Part shown: piece by piece, positions 15,822 to 24,938 of the stretch
Layout of the letters: every line of letters starts with the position of its first letter
Position numbering within the stretch: the stretch's first letter is position 1
Assembly (NCBI RefSeq): GCF_028471905.1
Contig: NZ_CP116902.1
Coordinates: forward strand, 3,570,001-3,634,000
DNA from: Aneurinibacillus uraniidurans
GTDB taxonomy: Bacteria > Bacillota > Bacilli > Aneurinibacillales > Aneurinibacillaceae
Direction of reading: 5' to 3'
DNA length: 64,000 nt
The notes under the pieces: model-generated
The model's database searches: none
Seen by the model: the letters and a program-made list of their open reading frames with translations, nothing else
Told to the model about the DNA's origin: nothing
Position numbers and translations under genes: made by a program

Positions 15822-16886
15822 ATGATTCGCAAAAAATTATCCTATTCACTAAAAAATGAGGTACTAGCCGAAAATGTGTACACAAATAACGATAAAATAT
15901 TACTAGAAAAAGGAAAAAGACTCACCACATCGGATATCATTCGGCTCATCAACCTAGATATTGATAGCATTTATGTTGAAGAAGAACAAAAAAACATTGC
16001 CATTGAGGTCGTCAGTCAAGTTCGTACGCTTTGGAGCCAGGAAGATAAAGCTTTTACAGAGATGTACGTTCAAAACCTCGATCAAATTAAAAATTTGTTT
16101 ACAGAAATAGCAGAAAACAAAGACATCTCCTTACAGTCTTATTTAAATGGGTATTCGAACATGTTAGAATCGGTGCTTGAGCATACCTCGGTACTGCACA
16201 CTCTCCATAAAATAAAGGGTCACGATGATTACACCTATCGACATAGTTTGAACGTAAGCCTATTGTGTGGTGTGATTGGAAAATTACTCAATCTATCACT
16301 CGAAGAAATTTGGACACTTGGTCAATGCGGACTGCTGCATGATGTCGGTAAGATCAAAATCCCAGTGAATATTTTGCAAAAAAAGGCTCGTTTGACAAAT
16401 GAAGAGTTCAAGCAAATGAAGCAGCATAGCTTATTGGGCTATAAAATTTTATGCAATATCGAAGGAATCGAACGGCACCTTCGTGAGGTTGCCCATTATC
16501 ATCACGAACGCCTCGATGGATCTGGATATCCCGAAGGACGGAGAGGCGATGAAATTCCTTTCTATGCTCAAATCGTTGCTGTTGCTGATACATACGATGC
16601 GCTCTGTTCTGATCGATACTACAATCGGCGGATTTCCCCGTATCAGGCCGTTCGAGAATTATTGGAATCTTCGTTCAAAAACCAACTAAACGCAAATATT
16701 GTAGTTCCATTTGTACAATTTATGCTCTCTGGTTATGCGGGGTATTCCGTTGTGTTAACGGATAAAACGTGCGGCAAGGTTGTATTTATTCCTCCAGATG
16801 AACCGGATCGCCCACTAATTCAAACTGATACAGGATACGTAGATTTACGTCAACGAAGGAACCTGGAGATTGCTGAAATCATATAA
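15822..16886 (+). CDS. HD-GYP domain cyclic-di-GMP phosphodiesterase
   Basis: 354 residues. The N-terminal about 130 residues are a soluble, uncharacterised region rich in charged helices. The HD-GYP domain spans about 140-300: YRHSLNVSLL, CGLLHDVGKIKIP (metal-binding HD), HSLLGYKIL, HYHHERLDGSGYP (the GYP signature is intact) and VAVADTYDALCSDR. It should hydrolyse cyclic-di-GMP in the cytosol; no sensory membrane domain is seen. The last 50 residues follow the pattern of Bacillales HD-GYP proteins with a C-terminal extension. Monocistronic between two terminators. Confidence 0.9.
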   Translation: MIRKKLSYSLKNEVLAENVYTNNDKILLEKGKRLTTSDIIRLINLDIDSIYVEEEQKNIAIEVVSQVRTLWSQEDKAFTEMYVQNLDQIKNLFTEIAENKDISLQSYLNGYSNMLESVLEHTSVLHTLHKIKGHDDYTYRHSLNVSLLCGVIGKLLNLSLEEIWTLGQCGLLHDVGKIKIPVNILQKKARLTNEEFKQMKQHSLLGYKILCNIEGIERHLREVAHYHHERLDGSGYPEGRRGDEIPFYAQIVAVADTYDALCSDRYYNRRISPYQAVRELLESSFKNQLNANIVVPFVQFMLSGYAGYSVVLTDKTCGKVVFIPPDEPDRPLIQTDTGYVDLRQRRNLEIAEII

Positions 16887-16959
16887 CTCTCCCTACACAT
16901 TTGTTATAATTTGTAAAAATATTGCATTTATATTATCAATTACATCACGATTTGCCCAG

Positions 16960-17011
16960 AAATAAGAAGAGGGTATTCCAACATTACTTTTGGAATACCC
17001 TCTTCTTATTT
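16960..17011. terminator. Strong bidirectional terminator
   Basis: Two perfectly complementary 22-nt arms (16960-16981 and 16990-17011; core GAAGAGGGTATTCC) around an 8-nt loop, with A and T at the ends. It separates the convergent HD-GYP and TPM genes. Confidence 0.9.
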
Positions 17012-17015
17012 CTTA

Positions 17016-17801
17016 TTACCATCCACGCCCGGCACCTCCACCTCCGGATGAGCCTCCTCGTCCACCAGCGCTTCCACCACCTCCGCCCCCGCGTCCACGA
17101 AACATTGACAACAGGCCATACGTAATCGCACCGCCAAAATATTTGAAATCAAGAAACAGCAGCATCGCTACGCCAATCCCAATGACAAGCTTGATTCCCC
17201 AGGGCAAACTACTCCACCACGATAACTCCTGTACTTGTCTCTGCTCACTCGGTTCATTTGGCATTGGCTTTGCACCATCGACGCCATACTCTGCTGCGAT
17301 TTCATTTGCCAGCACCTTATAGGTGGTAAGAATCGCAATATCCATCTGATTGTTTTTCAAATATGGAATGGCATACGTATCAAGAATGCGCCCGACTTTT
17401 CCATCTGGAAGCGTTCCTTCCAATCCATACCCAACTTCTACTCGAATTTTCCGGTCCTGTGTGGCGAGAAACAACAGCACCCCGTTATTTTTCTTCGGAT
17501 CTCCCAGGCCAAACTTACGAAAGGCCGCTGTTGCATATTCTTCAGGCGCAGCTCCATGCGTTGTCGGTACAGTTAGAACAGCGAGCTGAGCACTTCCTGT
17601 CTTTTGTTCGAGTTCCCTACCCAAGTTGATCAACTGTGCCCGCTGCTCCGGTGTCAGCACCCCTGCCGTGTCCTGCACATACACGTCTCCACGTACAGCC
17701 GGAATGTCAGCCGGATTGACCTGTGCCTGCACATATCCATCAATCCTTGTAAATAAGGCTAATCCGCATACAATAAGCAGAAATGCTAGCTGCCGAATCA
17801 T
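17016..17801 (-). CDS. TPM-domain membrane protein with Gly-rich tail (YgcG-like)
   Basis: 261 residues. An N-terminal signal segment (IRQLAFLLIVCGLALFTRI) precedes a TPM domain (about 40-165: VYVQDTAGVLTPEQRAQLINLGRELEQKTGSAQLAVLTV, NNGVLLFLATQDRKIRVEVGYGLEG). One or two membrane helices follow (about 195-235), then a 25-residue tail of almost pure Gly/Ser/Arg. The family is widespread and often paired with LemA; the TPM domain has been linked to phosphatase activity in plants and to photosystem repair, but its bacterial role is unsettled. Its start overlaps the lemA stop by 4 nt (ATGA), so the two are co-translated. Confidence 0.88.
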   Translation of the reverse strand: MIRQLAFLLIVCGLALFTRIDGYVQAQVNPADIPAVRGDVYVQDTAGVLTPEQRAQLINLGRELEQKTGSAQLAVLTVPTTHGAAPEEYATAAFRKFGLGDPKKNNGVLLFLATQDRKIRVEVGYGLEGTLPDGKVGRILDTYAIPYLKNNQMDIAILTTYKVLANEIAAEYGVDGAKPMPNEPSEQRQVQELSWWSSLPWGIKLVIGIGVAMLLFLDFKYFGGAITYGLLSMFRGRGGGGGGSAGGRGGSSGGGGAGRGW

Positions 17802-18376
17802 TTTGTTTCACCAAAGTTAACCTGCGGTGCCTGTTTCGCGCGCTCCTCTGCTTTAAAGTAGTCTTTCGCTTTAAATCCACCCATCGAGGCAATGATACTG
17901 CCGGGGAACCGCTTAATTTCCTTATTAAACGTTTCCACCTGCTTGTTGTAATCCATGCGTGCCGTCGCGATGCGATTCTCTGTACCCGCTAGTTCATCCA
18001 TCAACTGCGTAAATTGTTTGTCCGCCTTCAGTTCTGGATAGTTCTCCGAAATAACCAGCAAGCGGCTTAGTGCACCGCTTAGTTCTGCATCTGCATTTGC
18101 CTGATCTGTTTTCGTCTGGGCCCCCGCTAATTTGGCGCGAGCATTGGCAATTTGGGTAAGTACATCTTTTTCATGAATACTATAGCCCTTCACCGTATTC
18201 ACGAGATTCGGGATCAGATCGGCCCGGCGCTGTAGCTGGTTGTCGATCTGAGCCGCGCTCTGATTGACACTCTCTTCTGCATTGACGAAGCTGTTGTATT
18301 TGCCCGCAAAGATCATGCCCAGAACGAGAATGATCCCAACAATTACTGCGATAAAGCCCCAGCTTGTTTTTTTCAT
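17798..18376 (-). CDS. LemA family protein
   Basis: 192 residues from the ATG at 18376 with GGAGTGAG upstream; a TTG two codons earlier is less well placed. One N-terminal membrane helix (FIAVIVGIILVLGMIFAG) with a long helical extracytoplasmic or cytoplasmic domain: YNSFVNAEESVNQSAAQIDNQLQRRADLIPNLVNTVKGYSIHE is the LemA signature, and ARMDYNKQVETFNKEIKRFPGSIIA the second conserved block. Forms a two-gene unit with the TPM gene. Function not established in Bacillales. Confidence 0.93.
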   Translation of the reverse strand: MKKTSWGFIAVIVGIILVLGMIFAGKYNSFVNAEESVNQSAAQIDNQLQRRADLIPNLVNTVKGYSIHEKDVLTQIANARAKLAGAQTKTDQANADAELSGALSRLLVISENYPELKADKQFTQLMDELAGTENRIATARMDYNKQVETFNKEIKRFPGSIIASMGGFKAKDYFKAEERAKQAPQVNFGETK

Positions 18377-18457
18377 GTTCAAATCTCACTCCTGCTTTTT
18401 TCTTCTTCACCCGTTCCCTTCTAAGGTTTATTCTTTCCTACCTACGTATATAACATG

Positions 18458-18491
18458 AAAAAGCCTCCGATCCGTTTCCGAATAGGAGGCA
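18458..18491 (-). terminator. hutG terminator; second copy near 34.85 kb
   Basis: On the minus strand GCCTCC..GGAGGC then TTTTT. The whole element, core AGCCTCCGAT..TTCCGAATAGGAGGC, recurs at 34851-34884 with few changes. Confidence 0.8.
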
Positions 18492-18551
18492 ATGAACGCC
18501 ATAACAAAACTTCAAGATAAAGTAAAGGTTGCTCCCGATACGCTGCAGCAC

Positions 18552-19553
18552 TCACTTTCGATACTGTGCTTTTCGCTGCATAAACCCTGTCAAAAAGGTA
18601 AGCATTACATGAACCCCTGCCTTCACCGTAACCTGAGCTACATCACGATACGGATCAAGGCAGACAATATCCATCGCCTGAACAAGCGGATGGCTTCCAG
18701 CCAGGTAAACCGCTTCAAACAACTCATCCGTACGCATTCCACCAGGAGTGGCAGCCGGAACCCCCGGCGCATAAGCGATATCCAGTACGTCCATATCGAC
18801 CGTGAGATAAATGACATCGACTTTTCCACTCAGATCATCCAATGCAGCTTGAATCGTAGAAACAATGCCCTTCTCTCTCACCTGACGCAGGGTGACATAC
18901 TGAACACCTTTTTTGTCTGCATATTCTTTTAATGATTTCGCATTATAAAAGCCGTGCAGCCCTACATTCCACACGTCCTCACCAAGAATCGTACCGCTTT
19001 CGATCAAATTACGAATTGGCGTTCCATTGCTTGGACCGTTATCTTCAAGACTGCGTAAATCAAAATGAGTATCCAACTGCAAAATTCCAATACGCTGCTC
19101 TGGATGAGCCTGTTTCCAGCCTTTCACAAGCATCGCCGTAATCGAATGATCTCCTCCCAGCATAATAGGAAGTGCATGCGCATGATGCTGGCGCATCGAA
19201 ACCATAGCGTCTGTGATCCACTGATGAGAAAGAGGAATATCGGTTACATGCTGGCGCACGTCTCCTAAATCCAAAACATGCAACGGAGTTAAATCGATAT
19301 CATATTCAAGATGGTATGGATTAAATGCTTTCCATGCCTGACGCATCGCCTCCGGGTTTTCACTCGCCGCTGATGCGCTAATGGATGAACGGGACAGCGG
19401 AACCCCGAGGATGGTTACATCCACGGAGCTAAAATCCACTGTTTGTTCCTCACTAGAGAGAGTACGAATCCATTCGTTTACTTTTGGTTCCGTTCCTTGT
19501 GCGGCGGACCAGCGAAACGAAGGCGGCTTAAGCTGGGGATACGGATACTTCAT
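18552..19553 (-). CDS. hutG: Formimidoylglutamase
   Basis: 333 residues, arginase/ureohydrolase fold. Binuclear Mn ligands are visible in GGDHSIT, QLDTHFDLR and TVDMDVLDIAYAPG. It hydrolyses N-formimino-glutamate to glutamate and formamide, the last step of histidine catabolism. The ATG at 19553 has AAAGGGAG upstream and overlaps the hutI 3' end by 26 nt, so translation is coupled. Arginase or agmatinase activity is excluded mainly by the operon context (hutU-hutI-hutG). Confidence 0.93.
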   Translation of the reverse strand: MKYPYPQLKPPSFRWSAAQGTEPKVNEWIRTLSSEEQTVDFSSVDVTILGVPLSRSSISASAASENPEAMRQAWKAFNPYHLEYDIDLTPLHVLDLGDVRQHVTDIPLSHQWITDAMVSMRQHHAHALPIMLGGDHSITAMLVKGWKQAHPEQRIGILQLDTHFDLRSLEDNGPSNGTPIRNLIESGTILGEDVWNVGLHGFYNAKSLKEYADKKGVQYVTLRQVREKGIVSTIQAALDDLSGKVDVIYLTVDMDVLDIAYAPGVPAATPGGMRTDELFEAVYLAGSHPLVQAMDIVCLDPYRDVAQVTVKAGVHVMLTFLTGFMQRKAQYRK

Positions 19554-20832
19554 GCGTCAAACTCCCTTTCTGCACCACAATCTTCCCTGCTTTAATCACA
19601 GTATCTACAAGATTCACGCCGTAGTTATACTGCATATACGAATAGTTTGGTGCGTCAAATACGACGAGATCCGCTGCTTTTCCTTTTTCGAGGCTTCCTA
19701 CCCGGTGCGCCTGTTTAATCGCATGCGCCGCATTAATGGTAGCGGCAACGAGTACCTCAGCAGGTGTCATTCCCATCGTTAGACAGCCGAGATTCATGAT
19801 GAACGGCATCGATTCACTCGGAGAAGAACCAGGATTCCGGTCTGTAGACAAGGCAACAGCTACGCCAGCGTCAATCATTTTCCGGCCATTGGCAGCCTCT
19901 GCCTTCAAAAAGAAGGCTGTGCCTGGCAGCAAGACCGCAACGACTCCTTTTTCCGCCATCTGCCGGATTCCTTCATCCGATGCCCGCAAAAGGTGATCGG
20001 CCGACACAGCTCCCAGACGCGCAGCCAGTTCCGCCCCCTGATACGGTTCAATCTCATCCGCGTGAATTTTCGGAAGCAGGCCATGTTCCATCCCTGCGCG
20101 CAAAATTCTCTCGGACTGTTCCGGTGTAAACACACCGTGTTCACAAAATACATCATTAAACTGGGCAAGACCGCTTTTAGCCACTTCCGGAATCATCTCA
20201 TTTACGAGAATATCAACAAAACGATCTGGGTCGTGTTTATACTCAGCAGGCACAGCATGTGCGCCCATAAAAGTAGAAACGATATCGATTGGATGCGTAT
20301 CCTGAAGTTGCTTCGCTACATGAAGCTGCTTCATTTCATGTTCTAACGTTAAGCCATATCCACTTTTCGCTTCCACTGTCGTTACACCGTATTGCAAAAA
20401 GCGATTGAGACGCTGGTACGCTTCCTTATATAATTCTTCTTCGCTAGCAGCCTGCGTTGCACGTGTTGTATTATGAATGCCGCCGCCCGCATTCATAATC
20501 TCCATGTATGTTTTGCCAGCGAGCCGCATTTCAAATTCATTTTCCCGGCTTCCGGCAAACACCAGATGAGTATGCGGATCAATTAGCCCAGGTGTCACTA
20601 CTTTTCCTGACGCATCGATCACATCAGCTTCGTGAAGACGATCCTGATAAAAAGCTGTCACGACTTCATCCCGATCTACCATCTGGATAGAGCCGTCTTC
20701 TATCCAGACGGCTCCATCTTCAATAATGTGTAAATTGCTCATGGCTGTTCCTGTTACCGGTTGTGCAGATGTTCCTTGAAGTGTAACAAGCTGTGCTGCA
20801 TGACGAAGCAGAATCGGTTTTTGTTTCATCAT
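19528..20832 (-). CDS. hutI: Imidazolonepropionase
   Basis: 434 residues, amidohydrolase superfamily. Metal ligands appear in LIDPHTHLVFAG, GAHAVPAEY, PKIHADEIEPYQGAELA and STDRNPGSSPSESM. It opens the imidazolone ring to N-formimino-glutamate. Two adjacent ATGs (20832 and 20829) follow AAGGAGG; the second has the better spacing. It starts 9 bp after hutU and overlaps hutG. Confidence 0.95.
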   Translation of the reverse strand: MMKQKPILLRHAAQLVTLQGTSAQPVTGTAMSNLHIIEDGAVWIEDGSIQMVDRDEVVTAFYQDRLHEADVIDASGKVVTPGLIDPHTHLVFAGSRENEFEMRLAGKTYMEIMNAGGGIHNTTRATQAASEEELYKEAYQRLNRFLQYGVTTVEAKSGYGLTLEHEMKQLHVAKQLQDTHPIDIVSTFMGAHAVPAEYKHDPDRFVDILVNEMIPEVAKSGLAQFNDVFCEHGVFTPEQSERILRAGMEHGLLPKIHADEIEPYQGAELAARLGAVSADHLLRASDEGIRQMAEKGVVAVLLPGTAFFLKAEAANGRKMIDAGVAVALSTDRNPGSSPSESMPFIMNLGCLTMGMTPAEVLVAATINAAHAIKQAHRVGSLEKGKAADLVVFDAPNYSYMQYNYGVNLVDTVIKAGKIVVQKGSLTHEVSVSPA

Positions 20833-20840
20833 AACCCTCC

Positions 20841-22511
20841 TTAGCTTCGTAACATCGGAATATGAACGCCTTTATTTTTCGCTGTTTCAATTGCCAGTTC
20901 ATAGCCTGCATCTGCGTGACGAACGACTCCCATACCCGGGTCTGAAGTTAATACACGTTCGAGGCGTTTTTCTGCCGCTTCTGTTCCGTCAGCTACAATA
21001 ACCATTCCGGCATGCAGGGAGTATCCCATACCTACGCCACCGCCATGATGAACAGATACCCAGCTTGCGCCACCTACCGCATTAATCATAGCGTTAAGGA
21101 TCGGCCAGTCAGCTACAGCATCACTGCCATCACGCATTGCTTCTGTTTCCCGGTTTGGCGATGCAACGGACCCGGAATCAAGATGGTCACGTCCAATTAC
21201 AATTGGTGCTTTTAACTCACCATTGCGTACCATATCATTGATGATTTTCGCAAAACGTGCGCGTTCTCCATACCCTAACCAGCAAATGCGAGAAGGAAGC
21301 CCCTGGAATGCGATGCGTTCCTGAGCCATTTTGATCCAACGGCAAAGGTGCTCATTATAAGAGAATTCACGTAAGATCACTTCGTCTGTTTTGTAAATAT
21401 CTTCTGGATCACCGGACAGAGCAACCCAGCGGAATGGTCCTTTACCTTCACAGAATTGCGGGCGAATATACGCCGGTACGAATCCTGGGAATGCAAATGC
21501 ATTTTCTACCCCTTGGTCTAATGCAACCTGACGAATGTTGTTGCCATAGTCAAAGGCAACGGCTCCTCTTGCCTGCATATCTAAAATGGCCTGAACATGC
21601 ACAGCCATGCTCGCTTTCGAACGCTTTACATACTCTTCTGGATCAGCAGCGCGAAGCTTTGCCCCTTCTTCCAGCGTCATGTTGGCAGGCAGGTATCCAT
21701 TTAACGGATCGTGTGCTGATGTCTGATCGGTAATAACATCTGGGATAAAGTTTCGCTGAATCATTTCTGGCAAGATTTCAGCCGCATTTCCTAAGAGACC
21801 AATGGAAAGGGCACGCCCTTCTTGTTTCGCTTTTTCCGCAAGCGCAATCGCTTCGTCCAGCGTTTCCACAAGGATATCGCAATAACGAGTTTCGATACGT
21901 TTTTCGATGCGTGTGCGATCCACGTCGATCCCGATCACAACCCCATCGTTCATTGTAACCGCCAGTGGCTGAGCGCCGCCCATGCCGCCTAAACCGGCTG
22001 TAACCGTGATGGTTCCTTTCAGGCTACCTCCAAAATGCTGTTTCGCACACTCTGCGAATGTTTCGTACGTTCCTTGTACAATTCCTTGACTTCCGATATA
22101 AATCCAGCTGCCAGCTGTCATTTGTCCGTACATCATGAGACCTTTTTTATCAAGCTCATGGAAGTGATCCCAATTTGCCCAGGCTGGAACCAAGTTTGAA
22201 TTTGCAAGCAGCACCCGTGGAGCATCTGGATGAGACTTGAACACAGCAACCGGTTTTCCAGACTGTACGAGCATCGTTTCGTCATCTTCCAGATTTTTCA
22301 GTGTGTGAACAATCGCATCGAAGCTTTCCCAGTTACGAGCCGCTCTTCCAATTCCCCCATATACAACAAGGTCCTCTGGCCATTCTGCAACTTCCGGGTC
22401 AAGGTTGTTGAAAAGCATGCGCAGCGCTGCCTCCTGAACCCACCCTTTTGTATTTAACTCCGTTCCGTGTGGAGCTCGGTATACTCGTTTTTGTCCTGTT
22501 GTTTTTTCCAA
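20841..22511 (-). CDS. hutU: Urocanate hydratase
   Basis: 556 residues. Starts with TTG, preceded by AAAGGAGTGA. Urocanase features: [47 protein letters not shown], the NAD-binding [26 protein letters not shown], and near the C-terminus [17 protein letters not shown]. It converts urocanate to imidazolone propionate with tightly bound NAD. First gene of hutU-hutI-hutG. hutH is not here but about 9 kb upstream on the same strand, unlike the compact B. subtilis hutPHUIGM operon. The AraC-type gene just upstream may control it. Confidence 0.96.
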   Translation of the reverse strand: MEKTTGQKRVYRAPHGTELNTKGWVQEAALRMLFNNLDPEVAEWPEDLVVYGGIGRAARNWESFDAIVHTLKNLEDDETMLVQSGKPVAVFKSHPDAPRVLLANSNLVPAWANWDHFHELDKKGLMMYGQMTAGSWIYIGSQGIVQGTYETFAECAKQHFGGSLKGTITVTAGLGGMGGAQPLAVTMNDGVVIGIDVDRTRIEKRIETRYCDILVETLDEAIALAEKAKQEGRALSIGLLGNAAEILPEMIQRNFIPDVITDQTSAHDPLNGYLPANMTLEEGAKLRAADPEEYVKRSKASMAVHVQAILDMQARGAVAFDYGNNIRQVALDQGVENAFAFPGFVPAYIRPQFCEGKGPFRWVALSGDPEDIYKTDEVILREFSYNEHLCRWIKMAQERIAFQGLPSRICWLGYGERARFAKIINDMVRNGELKAPIVIGRDHLDSGSVASPNRETEAMRDGSDAVADWPILNAMINAVGGASWVSVHHGGGVGMGYSLHAGMVIVADGTEAAEKRLERVLTSDPGMGVVRHADAGYELAIETAKNKGVHIPMLRS

Positions 22512-22589
22512 CTTTCGTCACTCCTTTGTTCTTTTCTTACTTTTATTTTATTAAGAACGACGAATAGAAAGTAGAAGAGTGTTTTTGTA

Positions 22590-22603
22590 AATCATGAATG
22601 ATT
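22590..22603. promoter_or_regulatory. Palindrome upstream of hutU
   Basis: AATCAT-GA-ATGATT in the 143-bp gap between the AraC gene and hutU. A TTTACA hexamer lies at its edge on the minus strand. A possible regulator site; no direct proof. Confidence 0.35.
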
Positions 22604-22654
22604 CAGTATATTGATATCGCTTTCTTTTTCTAATTCTGCAGATAAACTGGATTT

Positions 22655-24154
22655 TTATTTGTTTTTCTGGACTATCTTTTTATTTCTCCAGAGACGAGGA
22701 GAACAGCCCGTACACTCCTTGAATAGGCGGCTAAAATAATTAGGGTCATCATATCCGACCGCAAAGGCAATTTCGCGTACGGTCAGCGAAGTGGATGACA
22801 GCAAATGCTTCGCCTGCTTAATGCGCACATCCATTAGATAGTGACGGAACGTTTGCTCTCTTTGGGTCGACAGCACATGGCTGAAATAGCTTGGGCTTCG
22901 TTGAACATGGCTAGCTACTTCCTCCAAACTTAGATTGGAGCGGTGAAAATGCTCATCAATGTAGCGGAGACCTCTCTCAATAAAATCACCATGTGCATTT
23001 TCCTTCTGATTCTGCGCCTGTTGAATAATATCAAAAATAAAAAGCAGCACTTCTTGTACAATTCGAAATAACACGGGCATATGCAAAATGGTTTGGAAAA
23101 TCTCCTGATAGCGAATTTCCATTTGCGATATCTTCTGAAGCTGATACGTTTGCATAAAGCGCCGCAAATGAGCAAGAATGCTCGTCATCCGAATCCGCAG
23201 CAGCTCAGGTTCAGGGAAACCCTGCGGAAATTCAGTGAACTGCTCATACATCCAGCGTTTAATAGCTGCTCTATCCCCTTCTTCAAGCATTGTCATCCAT
23301 GCTCGCTGTTCAGCAGGAGTTAAGAAAGGATCGATTTCAAGGAAAGCAGGCGTGTCCTGAATGTGCACGATTTGCTGGTACCCCTTAAAAAAAATCATGT
23401 TTAAGGCCTGTAATGCTTTTTCGTAGCAATGATGAGCGGTTAAGGAGGAATACCCGACAGATGAAAGAACAATAAACAATCTACTTTCCTGTCTCCTCGA
23501 AGCTTCTCTTTCCATACGCCGCGCTTCCTGATGCAGCATTTCGCTTGTATAAAAAGGTAACAGGCAAACAATATGCTCACGTAATGGCAGGATATACGGT
23601 TGCTGTGCAAATGAATAATTCTCTAACCATTCCGTAAGCTCTTTTAGCTCCTTTTTATCTTCCGGCTGCACGATCATCATGCTGATATCGTTACCCATCG
23701 TTACTTCCATATCAAAAAATAGTGAAGCATACTGCCTTTGCAGCGCTTCCTTCTCTATCTCTACATCCGTTACCATTCGTTCTTTTTTCCGCTGCTTGCG
23801 AACTACCTTTGTAATGAGTGGTCTGATTTGATCAGGTGACAATGGTTTGACCAAAAATCCCGCTGCTTGTAATTGGGTCGCTTGCCAGGCTCTTTCGAAA
23901 ACAGCTTCTGCTGTTACGGCGATAACAGCACCTGCATACTTTTCGATCGCCTGTATAAAAACATCCCAGCCGGTAGAAGGAATCATTTCAAGCTCTACAA
24001 AAAGCACATCCGGCTTGTACTCTTCCAGTTCTTTCATAAGCGATACCATATCTACAGCCTGGCGGATATCCGCAAATCTTATCGAATACGAATTCATCAA
24101 CCATTCAATCCCGGTCCGTTCTGTTGAATCTCTGTCAGCAATAAGCAAACGCAT
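22655..24154 (-). CDS. AraC-type response regulator with degenerate receiver (YesN-like)
   Basis: 499 residues. Residues 1-120 follow the receiver fold, but the position of the phospho-accepting Asp is Glu54 (LFVELEMIP), and the acidic pair is DRD rather than DD. The switch Lys is present in GFLVKPLS. The middle 250 residues have no clear domain. The last 100 residues are an AraC double helix-turn-helix: LSLEEVASHVQRSPSYFSHVL and LTVREIAFAVGYDDPNYFSRLFKE. No histidine kinase gene adjoins, so it may act independent of phosphorylation. Sitting between hutD and hutU, it is a candidate activator of hutUIG. Confidence 0.85.
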   Translation of the reverse strand: MRLLIADRDSTERTGIEWLMNSYSIRFADIRQAVDMVSLMKELEEYKPDVLFVELEMIPSTGWDVFIQAIEKYAGAVIAVTAEAVFERAWQATQLQAAGFLVKPLSPDQIRPLITKVVRKQRKKERMVTDVEIEKEALQRQYASLFFDMEVTMGNDISMMIVQPEDKKELKELTEWLENYSFAQQPYILPLREHIVCLLPFYTSEMLHQEARRMEREASRRQESRLFIVLSSVGYSSLTAHHCYEKALQALNMIFFKGYQQIVHIQDTPAFLEIDPFLTPAEQRAWMTMLEEGDRAAIKRWMYEQFTEFPQGFPEPELLRIRMTSILAHLRRFMQTYQLQKISQMEIRYQEIFQTILHMPVLFRIVQEVLLFIFDIIQQAQNQKENAHGDFIERGLRYIDEHFHRSNLSLEEVASHVQRSPSYFSHVLSTQREQTFRHYLMDVRIKQAKHLLSSTSLTVREIAFAVGYDDPNYFSRLFKECTGCSPRLWRNKKIVQKNK

Positions 24155-24214
24155 AGAATCGTCCTTTCCTCATCTATATCGGAGATTACCATTTTGGAGG
24201 TCTCATTATATTCA

Positions 24215-24835
24215 TTAATAAAAAATGCTTGCTTTTATGATACTAGCAGTTAATTCATCGTGATTACATACCTTTACTTTTATGGTTTTGCGTAAATTTT
24301 CCGCGTTTACAATCATTACGTCACCTTTCTCTAAAACCAAAACCTCATTTTCATCAATGATCGCTCGAACGCTTCCATTGACACAATAAAAAGCCTCAGA
24401 TCTTTTTGCACCTTCCCTACTATATGCAGTATCTAACACTTCATTATGGATCCCTTTTTTGAGATGAATAGCGCGAAGTTCTCCACTGCACCCTTCTGCT
24501 AACATCAAATTAAAGTCCTTTACTCTACCCATACTTCGGGTTGTCCAGTCCCCGCTAAAGCGATCCTGTTCAAATGGCTTTAAAAGCACCTGATGCTTCC
24601 CCTCATGTTGAAGAAACATTTCCCCCTCCATGATCATAATGATTCTTTGGATGCCTGGAAGAGGCGTAAATACGGATTCTTCCACTTCAACATCTGCGGA
24701 ACTAATCCGCCATTTGAAATCACGTTTCGTATAATCCGCATCTTCCGGATAAATTGCAAGTTGGGTTGTGATTCCACCTGACCAAAGGCTTGTTGTTTGT
24801 TCATTTTTTCTCATCATTTTTATTGAATAAGACAA
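24215..24835 (-). CDS. hutD: HutD family cupin protein
   Basis: 206 residues; TTG start at 24835 after AAGGGGG. The HutD signature is clear: WSGGITTQLAIYPEDADYTKRDFKWRISSADVEVEESVFTPLPGIQRIIMIM, PFEQDRFSGDWTTRSMG and DFNLMLAEG. HutD is a bicupin linked to hut operons in proteobacteria and proposed to limit operon output by binding formylglutamate-type intermediates; its role in Firmicutes is not established. It lies on the same strand between two AraC genes. Confidence 0.88.
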   Translation of the reverse strand: MSYSIKMMRKNEQTTSLWSGGITTQLAIYPEDADYTKRDFKWRISSADVEVEESVFTPLPGIQRIIMIMEGEMFLQHEGKHQVLLKPFEQDRFSGDWTTRSMGRVKDFNLMLAEGCSGELRAIHLKKGIHNEVLDTAYSREGAKRSEAFYCVNGSVRAIIDENEVLVLEKGDVMIVNAENLRKTIKVKVCNHDELTASIIKASIFY

Positions 24836-24938
24836 TTTATTATCCCCCTTGATACTTTCTGCATGAATAGTAAGAGGCCAAATCCTTACCTCATAAGGAA
24901 AGATTTGGACCTAAAATTGGTGTGTCGGTGTTTTGGAT

